Assembly (NCBI RefSeq): GCF_900108185.1
Contig: NZ_FNVA01000006.1
Span: 124,001-188,000, forward strand
Direction of reading: 5' to 3'
DNA from: Bryocella elongata
GTDB lineage: Bacteria; Acidobacteriota; Terriglobia; Terriglobales; Acidobacteriaceae
DNA: 64,000 bases
The notes beneath the pieces were generated by a model, which worked only from the letters and a program-made list of their open reading frames with translations, was not told where the DNA came from and did no database searches. Shown here in pieces: positions 9,254 through 18,910 of this stretch (its first letter is position 1; every line of letters begins with the position of its first letter). Position numbers and translations under genes: made by a program.

Positions 9254-9847
9254 ATGACCCAGGTATCAGCAGCCGCAGCGGAGGCCCTGCTGCGGGAATG
9301 GACCTCGAGCGAGTCGCTGGTGAAGCATGGGCTGGCGGTAGCCCGTTGCACCGAAAGCTACGGCGTGCGTCAGGCAGAGGTGCTGGGGTTGATCCCGGAA
9401 CAGGCCTGCGCCATGGCGGAGCTCTACCGCGCCACCGGCCTGCTGCACGACTTTGACTACGACCGCCACCCCACGCCCGAGGAGCATCCCTTCGTTGGAG
9501 TCGCCTACCTTCGCGAGCACGGCTGGCCGGAGGAGATGCTCCACGCCATCCTCGCCCACGCCGATTACTCCGGCGTCGAGCCCATGTCGCATCTCGATTG
9601 CTCGCTGTTTGCCTGCGACGAACTCGCCGGCTTCCTGACGGCTTGTGCTCTGGTGAAGCCGACGAAGAAGATCGCCGACGTCGAAGTCGCAGGCGTGAAG
9701 AAGAAGATGAAGGACAAGGCCTTCGCCCGCGCGGTGAAGCGCGAAGACATTACCCGCGGCGCCGGCCTCCTCGGCATCCCGATTGAGGACCACATCGCAA
9801 ACTGCCTCGCTGCCATGCAGACGCACGCAGACGAGCTGGGCCTCTGA
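9254..9847 (+). CDS. HD-domain hydrolase
   Basis: A 197-residue soluble protein. The HD superfamily pattern is visible: an early helix with LVKHGLAVARCTESYG supplies the first His, LLHDFDYDRHP supplies the HD pair, and HAILAHADY supplies later His ligands. Such proteins are metal-dependent phosphohydrolases; the substrate is unknown. The start at 9254 is supported by a GGAGGG ribosome-binding site 6 bases upstream; an in-frame GTG at 9242 falls inside that site and is unlikely. It stands alone between the divergent XRE gene and the convergent alpha-galactosidase gene and ends at a strong hairpin. Confidence 0.85.
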   Translation: MTQVSAAAAEALLREWTSSESLVKHGLAVARCTESYGVRQAEVLGLIPEQACAMAELYRATGLLHDFDYDRHPTPEEHPFVGVAYLREHGWPEEMLHAILAHADYSGVEPMSHLDCSLFACDELAGFLTACALVKPTKKIADVEVAGVKKKMKDKAFARAVKREDITRGAGLLGIPIEDHIANCLAAMQTHADELGL

Positions 9848-9866
9848 ATATCGCCAGGACGGGTGC

Positions 9867-9893
9867 CCCGGGTCCGGATTTTCCGGACCCGGG
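9867..9893. terminator. Hairpin terminator between convergent genes
   Basis: A perfect 12-bp stem (9867-9878 with 9882-9893) with a TTT loop lies 20 bases after the HD hydrolase and 20 bases from the end of the alpha-galactosidase gene. It can serve both strands. Confidence 0.75.
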
Positions 9894-9913
9894 TCTTGCT
9901 GGTGGTGCGTCTG

Positions 9914-11107
9914 CTACTTAGTGAGCACAAACAGTGCAACCCCGTGCTTCGGGATGCGCGCGCTCAGTGTGCCGGTGACCGTACCCAGGTCCTTGCCTGC
10001 CCATACGTCATGCGCCTTCACGCTGCCCGTCAGCCCCAGCTCCTTCAGCGCGACGCTGAGATCGCGCACCGACCATGATGTGTTGATGAGCCCAACTGCC
10101 ACGCGGCCTCCAGATAGCGGCTTGGCCCACGCGCTGAAGTCGCCGTGCTGATATACCTGCTTCGCCTGCACGCCGAGCTTGTCCTGGTCGATCGCGATCA
10201 CCTCGCGGTTCATCAGGATCGACTTGTCCGTGTCACTCATCTTGCTGAGGTCGTTGCCCGCCAGCAGAGGAGCCGCCAGGAGCGCCCAAAGGCTCATGTG
10301 CGTCTTGTACTCGTCGGTGGTCATCTTGCCGTTGCCCACCTCCAGCATGTCGGGATCGTTCCAGTGTCCGTGACCGGCGTAGGAATTCAGGCCCGACTGA
10401 CCAAGCCCGATGGTGATCATGCGGCCGTAACTGTCGTTGATGTCATCGGTGGTCCGCCACAGCTGCGCTCCTACGCTCGGGCCCCACACCCACACGTCAT
10501 CCACGCCATATTGGCAGAGGCTGTAGACGATCGGACGGCCCGTAGCCTTCAGCGCATCGCCCATCTTCTTGTAGGCCGCGATCATCAGCTTGTAACCAGC
10601 TGCTGTGCCGCCGCCGTTGGCGTCATCGGCCTTCTTCATGATGCCGCCAAAGCTACACAGATCGTACTTCAAGTAGTCGACACCCCAGCTTGCGTAGGTC
10701 TTCGCGTCCTGCTCCTCGTGACCGTAGCTCGCCTCATAGCCTGCGCAGGTCTTCGGCCCCGGGGAAGAGTAGATGCCGAACTTCAACCCCTTCGAATGGA
10801 TGTAATCGCCCAGCGCCTTCATGTCCGGGAACTTGTCGTTGGAGTGGATCACTCCCTGCGCATCCCGTGTGCCTTCCCAGGTGTCATCGACGTTCACGTA
10901 CACGTAGCCGGCATCGCGCATGCCGCTTGAGACCATCGCATCCGCGGCCGATCGCACATCGGCATCCGTTACCTTGCCTGCAAAGTGGTTCCAGCTGTTC
11001 CATCCCATCGGTGGCGTGGGCGCGGGACCTTGTGCCCGCAGGTTCGGGCTCGTCGAACCGGCAATCGCAAGTGATGCGGTGATCAGCAGCAAAGTCTTCA
11101 AAGGCAT
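9914..11107 (-). CDS. Secreted alpha-galactosidase, glycoside hydrolase family 27
   Basis: A 397-residue exported enzyme that removes terminal alpha-linked galactose (or related sugars) with retention. A signal peptide precedes APTPPMGWNSWNHF, the hallmark start of GH27. The nucleophile is Asp149 in YLKYDLCSF and the acid/base is probably Asp222 in WRTTDDINDS, by comparison with eukaryotic alpha-galactosidases. A C-terminal beta domain follows from about 310. The ATG at 11107 has an AGAGAGG site directly upstream. It is downstream of the PLC-like and TonB receptor genes on the same strand. Released galactose could enter the galK-galT-galE route encoded further along, which is inference. Confidence 0.93.
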   Translation of the reverse strand: MPLKTLLLITASLAIAGSTSPNLRAQGPAPTPPMGWNSWNHFAGKVTDADVRSAADAMVSSGMRDAGYVYVNVDDTWEGTRDAQGVIHSNDKFPDMKALGDYIHSKGLKFGIYSSPGPKTCAGYEASYGHEEQDAKTYASWGVDYLKYDLCSFGGIMKKADDANGGGTAAGYKLMIAAYKKMGDALKATGRPIVYSLCQYGVDDVWVWGPSVGAQLWRTTDDINDSYGRMITIGLGQSGLNSYAGHGHWNDPDMLEVGNGKMTTDEYKTHMSLWALLAAPLLAGNDLSKMSDTDKSILMNREVIAIDQDKLGVQAKQVYQHGDFSAWAKPLSGGRVAVGLINTSWSVRDLSVALKELGLTGSVKAHDVWAGKDLGTVTGTLSARIPKHGVALFVLTK

Positions 11108-11176
11108 CCTCTCTCTTCTCCCTATGACAGCGCCGCGGATGCGTGGCATCCGCGGCGATTGTGGTGTCGCATCGAG

Positions 11177-12379
11177 CTACTTGTTCTCGGAGGCCGCTGT
11201 CAGATGGTGCACGGGCGAAGGCTTGCCTCCGCTCTGCGTTCCGGGTTCCAGTAGCAAGTCGTTGCAGCCCTTCGGCGCGTTGAGAAGATTACACCGGGCA
11301 GGCAGTCCATTGCTGAAGCCCACCGAGTACCCCGTCCAGCGCGATGGCTCCGACAACGGATAGTCGGTTGAGATCATCTGCGCTCCGCTGTCGAGCAGCT
11401 CGTCGCGGCGTGTCGTGTCGTTGGTCCGCGCGGCGACGGTGCTGTCATCGGCCCGCGCACGCACCAGGTATCCCTCGCGCACCAAGCCATCGATCCGCTC
11501 CTTCGTCCCCGCGTTCTCTTCCGTGAACGCCGCATCCGGTTCGCCCGGAACCGCATTCGTGAACAGCACGCGACCCTTCAGCGACGGATGCCCTTCGGTG
11601 TACACGCTCTCCATCGGCCGCTGGTCCATCAGGAAGATCACCTTGCCCCGGCTCTCCGCCAGTGTCGGCCAATGCCCGGCTTTGATCGCCGCATTCAGCG
11701 TCGGATAACTCCCCCGCACCGCGTCGGGAAGAATGATCTCGTCGGCCGGAAACACCGAACGAATCTCCGCATCCAGAGCATCGAAGGCCGCAGGCGTAAA
11801 GTCCTCCGCGTACACGCTGCCAGGAATCTCCTTCACCGCTCCGTGCTTGGTCTCGATCAACAGGAACAGCGGAACATGCTTCGGGTGCGCCTTGGACCAC
11901 GCACGTACCTCCGTCAGGCACGTTGTCAGCAGATGGCAGGAGCTGCGCTCGCTCACGTCCTGGATGTGGATCACCTTCATCCCTGGCTTATCCATCTCAT
12001 GCTGCGGATCGAAGTCAGGGTCCGCCGGCAACCCAGCCTGCTTGGTGATCTCGACGATCTTCGGGTGCGCAAACCGCCCTCCCTTCGCATCCTGCACGAT
12101 GTCGATCTCCAGCTGCCGCACGCCACCGTCCAGCTGGTGCGTCAGCGTCTTGTGCGCATAGTCCAAGGCCTCGAAACCCTTCGGGTTGACCTTCTTCATC
12201 CACGCCTCTTCGCTCGGTGCGAATCCCAGGTCATAGCTGTTGTGCGAACCGATCACCTGGATCTGGTTCAGGTGCACGACCTTGTCCTGCGACGCCATCG
12301 ACTGGGCCTGGACTCCCACACTACCCATCGCCAGTGCCAGTCCCGCGATCGTTCCCATAGCTTTCCGGTGCAATCCCAC
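11177..12379 (-). CDS. Secreted Ca2+-dependent phosphatidylinositol-specific phospholipase C-like protein
   Basis: A 400-residue exported protein of the calcium-dependent PI-PLC type (TIM-barrel phosphodiesterase). The motif VIGSHNSYDLGF carries the first catalytic His. RQLEIDIVQDAKGGRFAHP supplies acidic metal ligands. LFLLIETKHG and KVIFLMDQRP are later strands of the barrel. A signal segment (IAGLALAMGSVGVQAQ) is near the N-terminus. I prefer the GTG at 12379, 7 bases after AAGGAG, over the ATG at 12418. It lies between the TonB receptor and alpha-galactosidase genes on one strand; the three may be co-expressed for scavenging. Substrate is inference. Confidence 0.82.
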   Translation of the reverse strand: MGLHRKAMGTIAGLALAMGSVGVQAQSMASQDKVVHLNQIQVIGSHNSYDLGFAPSEEAWMKKVNPKGFEALDYAHKTLTHQLDGGVRQLEIDIVQDAKGGRFAHPKIVEITKQAGLPADPDFDPQHEMDKPGMKVIHIQDVSERSSCHLLTTCLTEVRAWSKAHPKHVPLFLLIETKHGAVKEIPGSVYAEDFTPAAFDALDAEIRSVFPADEIILPDAVRGSYPTLNAAIKAGHWPTLAESRGKVIFLMDQRPMESVYTEGHPSLKGRVLFTNAVPGEPDAAFTEENAGTKERIDGLVREGYLVRARADDSTVAARTNDTTRRDELLDSGAQMISTDYPLSEPSRWTGYSVGFSNGLPARCNLLNAPKGCNDLLLEPGTQSGGKPSPVHHLTAASENK

Positions 12380-12498
12380 TTGATTCTCCTTCGCCCGCTC
12401 CCTCGCGGACGCTTCCATTCAACCAAAGAAAACGGCGAGGAGCCTGTTCTGCGCTCCTCGCCGCGAATGAACACGCCATGCGGTTCGCGAAAGATCGT

Positions 12499-15400
12499 CT
12501 AGAAGATGATCTTGCCGGCGAACTGCATCTGACGTGCGGGGAAGTTGCTCGTGATGCTGCCGAACGACGACCCATCGGTGATGGCAGTATCCGGCGCCTG
12601 CCAGTTTGTGACGTTGAACGCGTTGAAGACTTCAGCGCGGAAGTCCAACTTGACATGCTCCACGCCCAGGCCGAACTGCTTGTGCAGACCGAAGTCCGTA
12701 TCGTAGTAGCCGAAGCCGCGAACGATGTTACGCGACACGTTGCCATAAGCAGACGTGTTGCCATAGTTCGCGTAGGACGGCAGAGCGTAGCTCGAGAGCG
12801 GAAGGTAGTTCGTGAGCCCAGCATACTTAGTCGCCTTCGCCCACGACGACTTGCCGTTCTTCAGTGGTGTGCCGGTGAGGTGCTGCGGACGGAGCGTGAC
12901 CAGGTCCGACGTGTACAGCATGCCCGTCGTGCCATTCGTCGTGGAGCTGGAGTAGGTGATGTTCAGCGGAAGTCCGCTGGTCATCGTGTTGATCATCGTC
13001 AGCTGCCAGCCACCAAACGCCTGCTGCAGGAAGCCGTTGGCATCCTTGCCGTAGCGCTGGCCCTTGCCGTACGGCAGATCCCACACGAGCGACGTGGTGT
13101 TGTCGATCGGCTGGTCATAGCTGGACGGACCGTAGTCGCCACGGGGGTTGGCAATGTTCACGCGGGAGTTGTCGCCATCGGTTGTCTCCAAGTGACCCGA
13201 GGCGATATCGAAGGCGCGGCCGTAGGTGAAGGAGTTGAGGATGTACAGGGCCCCGACACGCTTCTCCAACTTCACCTGGAGCGAGTTGTAGCTGGCAGTG
13301 CCGATCGGCAGCGAGACTTCGATGTCGCCGAAGGTCGGCACCGGGCGCCGCGACTGGTAGCTGGCGCAACCCGACAGCGTCGCCGCAAGGCAAGGTGTCG
13401 CCTGGTTGTAGTCAGCCAGCACCTGGATGTGGCGGCCGACGTTGCCAACGTACGCCACGTCCAGCAGGATGTTGCTGGGCAGCGTGCGCTGGATGCCGAG
13501 GAAGTAGCTCTGCACGTAGCCGGTGGTGAAGTTCGCGGGGATGTAGCGGGTATTCACCAGCAGCGGATTGAAGTTCGCCGAGCTGGTAAGGCCATTGGCA
13601 TAACCCTGCTGCGTCTGGCGGAAGCACAGAGCCTGGTTCTGCGTGTCGTTGGTGCAGAGATTCGATCCGATCGGAGTCACGTTCGGGTTGGGGTTATTGA
13701 TCGCCGCGTTGACGACGTTCGGTCCGTTGTAGGTGAGGTTGTTCTCGCCACCTTCGCGGTTGTATTGCACGTACACGAGACCGTAGCCTGCGCGAATGGC
13801 CGTCTTCGGATCAGCCGCGTACGAGAATCCGAGGCGTGGAGCGAAGTTCTTCGTTGGAACATGCACCAGCGCGCGGTTGTAGATGCTGCCGCTCGAGGCC
13901 TGGATGATGCTGCTGGTCGCGGGGTTGAAGTTCGCCAGCTTATTGTCACGCTCCCACTGCGGAGTCATGATCTCGTAGCGCAGACCGGCGTTGACGGTCA
14001 GCTTCGGAGAGATGGCGAAGTCATCCTGGAAGTAGCCCGCGAAGTAACGCTGGCGGAGGTTGACGATCGTGTAATTCGTCAGTGAGTAGGAGCTGCGGTT
14101 GCCGAAGAGGAAGTCCGCAACCTCCTGCGCCTGCGCAATCTGCGTGTCCGTGGAAAGAGCCGGCAGGCAGGGCGGTGCAGGGTTCACGCTGCAGGCCACA
14201 AACGTCCCCGCCGCGAACTTGCTGGCGTAGTTGTCCTGGCCGTAGCTGGGGTTGAAGTCGTTCACTTCTGTGTGGATGATCTGCTGCTCATAACCAAACT
14301 TCATCGAGTGACGGCCGCGGACCCAGCTGTAGTTGATCTTCGGGTTGAAGATCGTCGGCCACTGGAACTGCGGGCTGGAGGTCTGGTTGCCCAGCTGCGT
14401 AAATCCGCTGATCGATTGACCATTCAGCGAACGAACGATCGAGGGATCGGTCGGCAGACCATCGGTGATGCCGTACTTCGTCAGCAGCGATGCCTGACCC
14501 TGCGTATACGGAGTCTTGCCACCCTTGTTGGCCGTCCACGCGAAGCGAATGTCCAGCGACTTGTTCGAGCTCAGAAGCCAGGTCGCGCCACCCGCCACCT
14601 GGCGGTTCTTGATGTAGACGTTGGAGTTTGCATTGCCACCGGCAGGGCCGCCAACCGTCGGAGGATCGAAGATGTAGCCCTGGTGCTCGGTATAGCGGCT
14701 AAAGAGCTGCCACTTGCCGTAGTGCTGGTCGACGCGGATGTCACCCTTGTCGTCGTTGATCGTGCCGCGCGGCGCGTTCGAGTAGTTGTTCGTATACGCA
14801 GCTGGGTTGGTCAGGTCCGTAGTCACATTGTCCGCAGGCAGAGCCGCCAGCACCCCAAGCGCAAACGGAGTCGCGCCTGATGAGATATCGCCGCTGGTGT
14901 ACGAAACGCCCGTGATTGGGTTGTACAACGGAATCGGCTTGGTCGGATCGTTGTTGTAGAAGAAGTGGCCAAGGCGCTGCTGTGCACTCGGCAGAGTCAC
15001 CGGCGCCAGCTGGTAGTTGAAGATCTGCCGCAGACCTTCGTAGTCGGCGAAGAAGAAGACCTTGTCCTTCAGGACCGGTCCGCCCACGGTCGCGCCAAAC
15101 TGGTTGCGGATCAGCTTCGGCTTCTGGTTGGTGATGGGCTCGATCGGACCAACGGCGTTCAGGTCGGTGTTGCGGACGTAGTCCCACGCATGGCCGTGGT
15201 ACTGGTTGGTGCCGCTGCGGGTCTGCACGTTGATCACCGCGCCCGGCATGCGTCCGTACTCCGCTGAGTAGTTGTTGGTCTCGAGGCGGAACTCGCTCAC
15301 CGCGTCTGGCGAAGGCGTGATGTTCTCATTCTCAAAGCCCTGGTTCGAGGTGCCGTAGTTCGAGTTTTCCAGGCCGTCCAGGATGAACTCGTTGAACTCC

Positions 15401-15981
15401 GAACGCTGGCCGTTGATGTTGTACGAGTCAGCGCGGCTGGAGGCCGTCTGGTTCTCAAGGATCGACTTGCGGGTTCCCGGCGCCAGCAGCACCAGATCGC
15501 CATAGTCACGGCCATTCAGCGGCAGGTTCTCGACCTCACGGGTGCCGATCACCTGGCTGCGCGAGCTGGTGTCGGTCTCGAGCAACTGCGCCGCACCGGT
15601 CACCTCGACCGTCTCGTTGGCGCCAGCCTTCAGGGCGACCTCAACGCGCTGACGGGCATCCGTCGCAACGTTGAAGACTTCCGTCTGCTCCGTGGCGAAG
15701 CCGGAAGCTTCGGTCGTCACGCGGTAGTTGCCGATCGGCACCGAATCAAACTCGAACTTGCCTTCTTTGTCCGAGACCACTGTAACTACGACGTTGGTGG
15801 CGACATTGGTCAAACGAACCTTGGCTCCGGGAACGACAGCTCCAGAGTTATCGTGAACGTAGCCCAGAACTGACGACGAACCGAACTGTGCGTTCGCATG
15901 TGGCGCCAGCAGCAAGGCGGCAGACAGAGCGAGCAGGCAGAGCGCATTCTTACGCCCTGCAATCGCGTTCAGTAGCCTCAT
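12499..15981 (-). CDS. TonB-dependent receptor, Oar-like, with N-terminal carboxypeptidase-regulatory domain
   Basis: A 1160-residue outer-membrane receptor. A signal peptide (MRLLNAIAGRKNALCLLALS... to ANAQ) is followed by a CarboxypepD_reg domain (SVLGYVHDNSGAVVPGAKV, about 35-115). Next comes a plug region with VEVTGAAQLLETDTSSRSQV and NLPLNGRDYGDLVLLAPGTR, then a large beta-barrel ending in the aromatic residue Phe. This is the architecture expanded in Acidobacteria and distinct from SusC, and no SusD gene is adjacent. The start at 15981 has an AGGAG site 9 bases upstream; the frame stays open far upstream, but that part shows no receptor features. A likely promoter lies at 16103-16130. 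The ligand is unknown; downstream enzymes suggest glycans or phospholipids. Confidence 0.92.
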   Translation of the reverse strand: MRLLNAIAGRKNALCLLALSAALLLAPHANAQFGSSSVLGYVHDNSGAVVPGAKVRLTNVATNVVVTVVSDKEGKFEFDSVPIGNYRVTTEASGFATEQTEVFNVATDARQRVEVALKAGANETVEVTGAAQLLETDTSSRSQVIGTREVENLPLNGRDYGDLVLLAPGTRKSILENQTASSRADSYNINGQRSEFNEFILDGLENSNYGTSNQGFENENITPSPDAVSEFRLETNNYSAEYGRMPGAVINVQTRSGTNQYHGHAWDYVRNTDLNAVGPIEPITNQKPKLIRNQFGATVGGPVLKDKVFFFADYEGLRQIFNYQLAPVTLPSAQQRLGHFFYNNDPTKPIPLYNPITGVSYTSGDISSGATPFALGVLAALPADNVTTDLTNPAAYTNNYSNAPRGTINDDKGDIRVDQHYGKWQLFSRYTEHQGYIFDPPTVGGPAGGNANSNVYIKNRQVAGGATWLLSSNKSLDIRFAWTANKGGKTPYTQGQASLLTKYGITDGLPTDPSIVRSLNGQSISGFTQLGNQTSSPQFQWPTIFNPKINYSWVRGRHSMKFGYEQQIIHTEVNDFNPSYGQDNYASKFAAGTFVACSVNPAPPCLPALSTDTQIAQAQEVADFLFGNRSSYSLTNYTIVNLRQRYFAGYFQDDFAISPKLTVNAGLRYEIMTPQWERDNKLANFNPATSSIIQASSGSIYNRALVHVPTKNFAPRLGFSYAADPKTAIRAGYGLVYVQYNREGGENNLTYNGPNVVNAAINNPNPNVTPIGSNLCTNDTQNQALCFRQTQQGYANGLTSSANFNPLLVNTRYIPANFTTGYVQSYFLGIQRTLPSNILLDVAYVGNVGRHIQVLADYNQATPCLAATLSGCASYQSRRPVPTFGDIEVSLPIGTASYNSLQVKLEKRVGALYILNSFTYGRAFDIASGHLETTDGDNSRVNIANPRGDYGPSSYDQPIDNTTSLVWDLPYGKGQRYGKDANGFLQQAFGGWQLTMINTMTSGLPLNITYSSSTTNGTTGMLYTSDLVTLRPQHLTGTPLKNGKSSWAKATKYAGLTNYLPLSSYALPSYANYGNTSAYGNVSRNIVRGFGYYDTDFGLHKQFGLGVEHVKLDFRAEVFNAFNVTNWQAPDTAITDGSSFGSITSNFPARQMQFAGKIIF

Positions 15982-16102
15982 AATCTTCTCTCCTAAGTGA
16001 AACAAATGAAAGTGCTTGATGGTGTCTCTTGGGTCCGTGCCGGTGTGCTGGCGAAGTTTCGCCAGCGCGGCATGAAATGGTTCTTCTGGAACGGGCCGCA
16101 AC

Positions 16103-16130
16103 ACTAAATACTCGTCGCAAGGCGTGTCAA
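16103..16130 (-). promoter_or_regulatory. Probable sigma-70-type promoter of the TonB receptor gene
   Basis: On the minus strand TTGACA (16125-16130) is followed after 16 bases by TTTAGT (16103-16108), about 120 bases before the receptor start. The -35 box is perfect and the -10 box matches four of six positions. The rest of the 15982-16517 gap shows no gene; an open minus-strand frame through it has no recognisable sequence. Confidence 0.5.
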
Positions 16131-16517
16131 CAGCTTTTTCTTTTTTCTTTACCGCTAACGTAACTTCACCTGTCCAGTGCCCCCCTTCGAAACTCAGCAG
16201 GGACTGGCGGTCAGACAGGAGCCGCCCACCGAAATCGCATCTCCCCTTGCTGCGGTTACGTACACCCGAAAAGCGGCGCACGCGATCTCCGCTGCGAAAA
16301 CCGAGAGATTCCCTTCCAACGTGGCGTGCGTTAAGCATCGCTGATATATGTACCTTGCATTGCGAACGTGCGGTTAAACCGTACTGGTTCGATCCACGAA
16401 ATCCACATCGTGCAGGCAGGATTCCACTGACCTCTTCACAGGCGAAGAAGGACAGAGGGATCTCCTCATGTGATGGAATGCGCTTCGCCGATCTTCGCGC
16501 ATGGAGATAGTGTGGGG

Positions 16518-17753
16518 TCAGCCTGCCGTGCTCACCACAACACCGCGACGCATCTTCGCCGGCACACGGCGTCCGTGCTGCGCTGCCTCGCGGAGTCCAT
16601 GATCGTACGCTGCATACACCTGCTCGAAGACCGCGTCCCACGATGCCTTCATTGCATGCTCCCGTGCCGCGAGAGCCATACGTTCGCGGAGCTCAGGATC
16701 CTGCGCGAGCCGCAACACGCCTCTTGTCAGTTGCTCTACATCACGCGCGATATACCCCGTCTCCCCGTCACGCACCAGGTAGCGAGGCCCGCCACGATCC
16801 GTCACAATCGCCGGGACGCCGGACGCAAGTGCCTCCAGAACGACGTTGCCAAAGGTATCCGTGCGAGACGGAAAGACAAAGGCATCCATGTTGGCGAACG
16901 CTGCAGCCAGGGCGTCGCCGCGAAGCACCCCGGGCAACTCTGCCCGCTGCATGTTCTCCCGCAGCCAGGTCTCTTCGGAGCCCTGGCCTACGATGACGAA
17001 TCGTACGTTCGACACCCCGGCCTGCACGAGCGAACGCTCGAGCGTGGCAAGATCATGGACGCTCTTCTCCGGGCTAAGCCGTCCCACGAAACCCACGACA
17101 AATTCGCTGTCCGTCCGCGTGCGCCGTCGCGGATGGAAGAGCTCCGTGTCCACGCCCCGTTGCATCAGTGCGGCAGGCTTGTTCGTGCCTTGCTCGACGA
17201 GTCGGCAGAGCTCCGCGTTCGGCGCAAAGAGCATATGCCCTACGCTGTAAAACCGCATCAACGCAAAGAGGCTTGCGTCGCGAATCACGCTACCAACGCG
17301 CTCTCGCAGCACGGCTGGAAGCAACTCGCGCAGTCCCGCAGATCGTTGCTCCGCGTACTGATGCAGATTCGTGTGCCACGAGGCAGCCAACGGTATACCC
17401 AGCCGATGTGCAACCAGCATGCCGAGCAGCCCCGCATCGCTGGGCCCCGTGATGTGAACAATGTCTGCCTGGAATGCCTCGACCTTCGCTTCGATCGGCT
17501 GCAGGTAGCGGAGAAAGCCCAGGTCGAAGCTGTGCTGCTTGTCGAGCGCAAAGCCCAGGCTACCCCGCGACAGCGTCACACGTTCCGTCGCGCCCTGTGT
17601 GTTGGTCGCAGGAACATGGCCGCCGTGGATCGTAAGAAAGGGAAGTGCTCGCCGGTGCGCGAAGGCTTCAAACTGACGGCTGGTGTTCGCAACGCCGTCA
17701 ACCTCATCGAACGTGTCCGGGAAGAACGCAACGCGAAGCGGTCGTTCACTCAT
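16518..17753 (-). CDS. Glycosyltransferase, GT4 family
   Basis: A 411-residue GT-B fold enzyme. The N-terminal domain starts VAFFPDTFDEVDGVANTSRQ and has ADIVHITGPSDAG and SWHTNLHQYA, typical of GT4 enzymes. The C-terminal domain has GFVGRLSPEKSVHDL and the donor-binding stretch PSRTDTFGNVVLEALASG with the EX7E-type acidic pair partly replaced at its first position (Asp). It probably transfers a sugar from a nucleotide donor to a lipid or glycan; neither substrate is known. Its ATG overlaps the stop of the upstream PHP gene by 4 bases (ATGA), indicating translational coupling. Confidence 0.88.
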   Translation of the reverse strand: MSERPLRVAFFPDTFDEVDGVANTSRQFEAFAHRRALPFLTIHGGHVPATNTQGATERVTLSRGSLGFALDKQHSFDLGFLRYLQPIEAKVEAFQADIVHITGPSDAGLLGMLVAHRLGIPLAASWHTNLHQYAEQRSAGLRELLPAVLRERVGSVIRDASLFALMRFYSVGHMLFAPNAELCRLVEQGTNKPAALMQRGVDTELFHPRRRTRTDSEFVVGFVGRLSPEKSVHDLATLERSLVQAGVSNVRFVIVGQGSEETWLRENMQRAELPGVLRGDALAAAFANMDAFVFPSRTDTFGNVVLEALASGVPAIVTDRGGPRYLVRDGETGYIARDVEQLTRGVLRLAQDPELRERMALAAREHAMKASWDAVFEQVYAAYDHGLREAAQHGRRVPAKMRRGVVVSTAG

Positions 17754-18910
17754 CGGCCAGCTCCCTCGCCTCCCTCCAGCGGCGCGCTGAAGCGGTCCGG
17801 CTGGCGCAGCGCGACACGGAGAGTCTGATCGACAGGGCCCACGTCGAGCAGGGCAAGCAGGGCGAAAAATGCCTTGATATAAATCGGCGGCTTGCTCCAA
17901 AGGTGTGCGATGGGCTGCATCTCCCCTGAGCGATCGCAGTGGAAGACGCGCTCATCCCAGCGCTGCGATCCAACCGGAAACTCGCTGTACTCACGCGTCA
18001 CCGCACGCAGCGTATGCAGCACTCGCAGCGTGTTGGACTCGCGATACTGCGGCATGAAGAGCACATGGCTCTGCCGATCGCGTCGGATCTCGTTCACAAA
18101 TTCGTCGAAGCTCGTGCACGAGCTCAGGTTCAGCGTCGCGTTCGGCTCAGAGCCATGGCGGTCGCCACCGGAGATCAGCATCTGGTTGAAGCCCTCGGCC
18201 AAACGGCGCACCGACTGATTTTCCTCCCAGCTGCGAATGCCGCTGAGTTCGAGTGCGTGGATGCATTCGCCTTCCTCGGCCAGCAGCGCGTGCAGCGCCT
18301 TCTCATGCAGGTCGCTGCCAATGTGCGCGAGATCCCAATAGGGATGATTCAGCACCACCAGAACGTCACGCTGTGCATCCAGCCATTCCAACAGTTCGGT
18401 AAGCCGCTCGCGTCTTGGAGACTTCGTGTATTCGCGAAAGTTTTCCATCATCGATTCAGCCGCGAAGGCCGGCAGATTGTGGATGCCCATGTGAAACACG
18501 GCATCGCCAAAGGGCACGGTCCACTCGACTGAGATCGGCACATGGCGCGTCTCGGGCAGGACCCGAAGCGCCATCGGTGCTCCGATCGTGTCATGGTCGG
18601 AGATCGATACCAGGCTGCGCAGGCCGAGCTCCCGCTCGATCTGCAGGGACTCCACCCGAAACGCCGCCATGGGCGTTAACGGCGGCGTCCAGTATGCCTT
18701 GTCCAGGTTCAAAGGGTTGGCGCTTACCCGTACTGCATACTCGTTCTGCGTGCGAAGCCAGCGATTGAGCATGGCATTCCGCTTGAAGAAGTCGCCAATG
18801 AACGACAAGCTCTCTTGTGAGTAGTTCGTGTGGCTGTGCAGTGAGATCCCGGTTGCATAGGATTCAACGGCACTTGGTTCTTTCCAAAGGCAGCTTACTC
18901 TGCGATCCAC
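17750..18910 (-). CDS. PHP-domain metal-dependent phosphoesterase-like protein
   Basis: A 386-residue protein with the four PHP motif regions readable: ISLHSHTNYS (first His pair), VSISDHDTIGAP (DHD), VLVVLNHPYWD (His), and ISGGDRHGSEPN (DxH). These bind two or three metals in PHP phosphoesterases. The GTG start at 18910 follows a GAGGAG site closely. Between motifs it has extra helices, and the C-terminal 90 residues (IYIKAFFALLALLDVGPVDQ) are hydrophobic in part. It is translationally coupled to the GT4 gene, so the two products probably act on the same glycan or glycolipid; this is inference. Confidence 0.82.
   Translation of the reverse strand: MDRRVSCLWKEPSAVESYATGISLHSHTNYSQESLSFIGDFFKRNAMLNRWLRTQNEYAVRVSANPLNLDKAYWTPPLTPMAAFRVESLQIERELGLRSLVSISDHDTIGAPMALRVLPETRHVPISVEWTVPFGDAVFHMGIHNLPAFAAESMMENFREYTKSPRRERLTELLEWLDAQRDVLVVLNHPYWDLAHIGSDLHEKALHALLAEEGECIHALELSGIRSWEENQSVRRLAEGFNQMLISGGDRHGSEPNATLNLSSCTSFDEFVNEIRRDRQSHVLFMPQYRESNTLRVLHTLRAVTREYSEFPVGSQRWDERVFHCDRSGEMQPIAHLWSKPPIYIKAFFALLALLDVGPVDQTLRVALRQPDRFSAPLEGGEGAGR

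Noticed and set aside
15982-16641. Extension of the TonB receptor frame 220 codons upstream
   Set aside because: The upstream part shows no family sequence, crosses a clear promoter-like element, and a signal peptide with a good ribosome-binding site begins at 15981.
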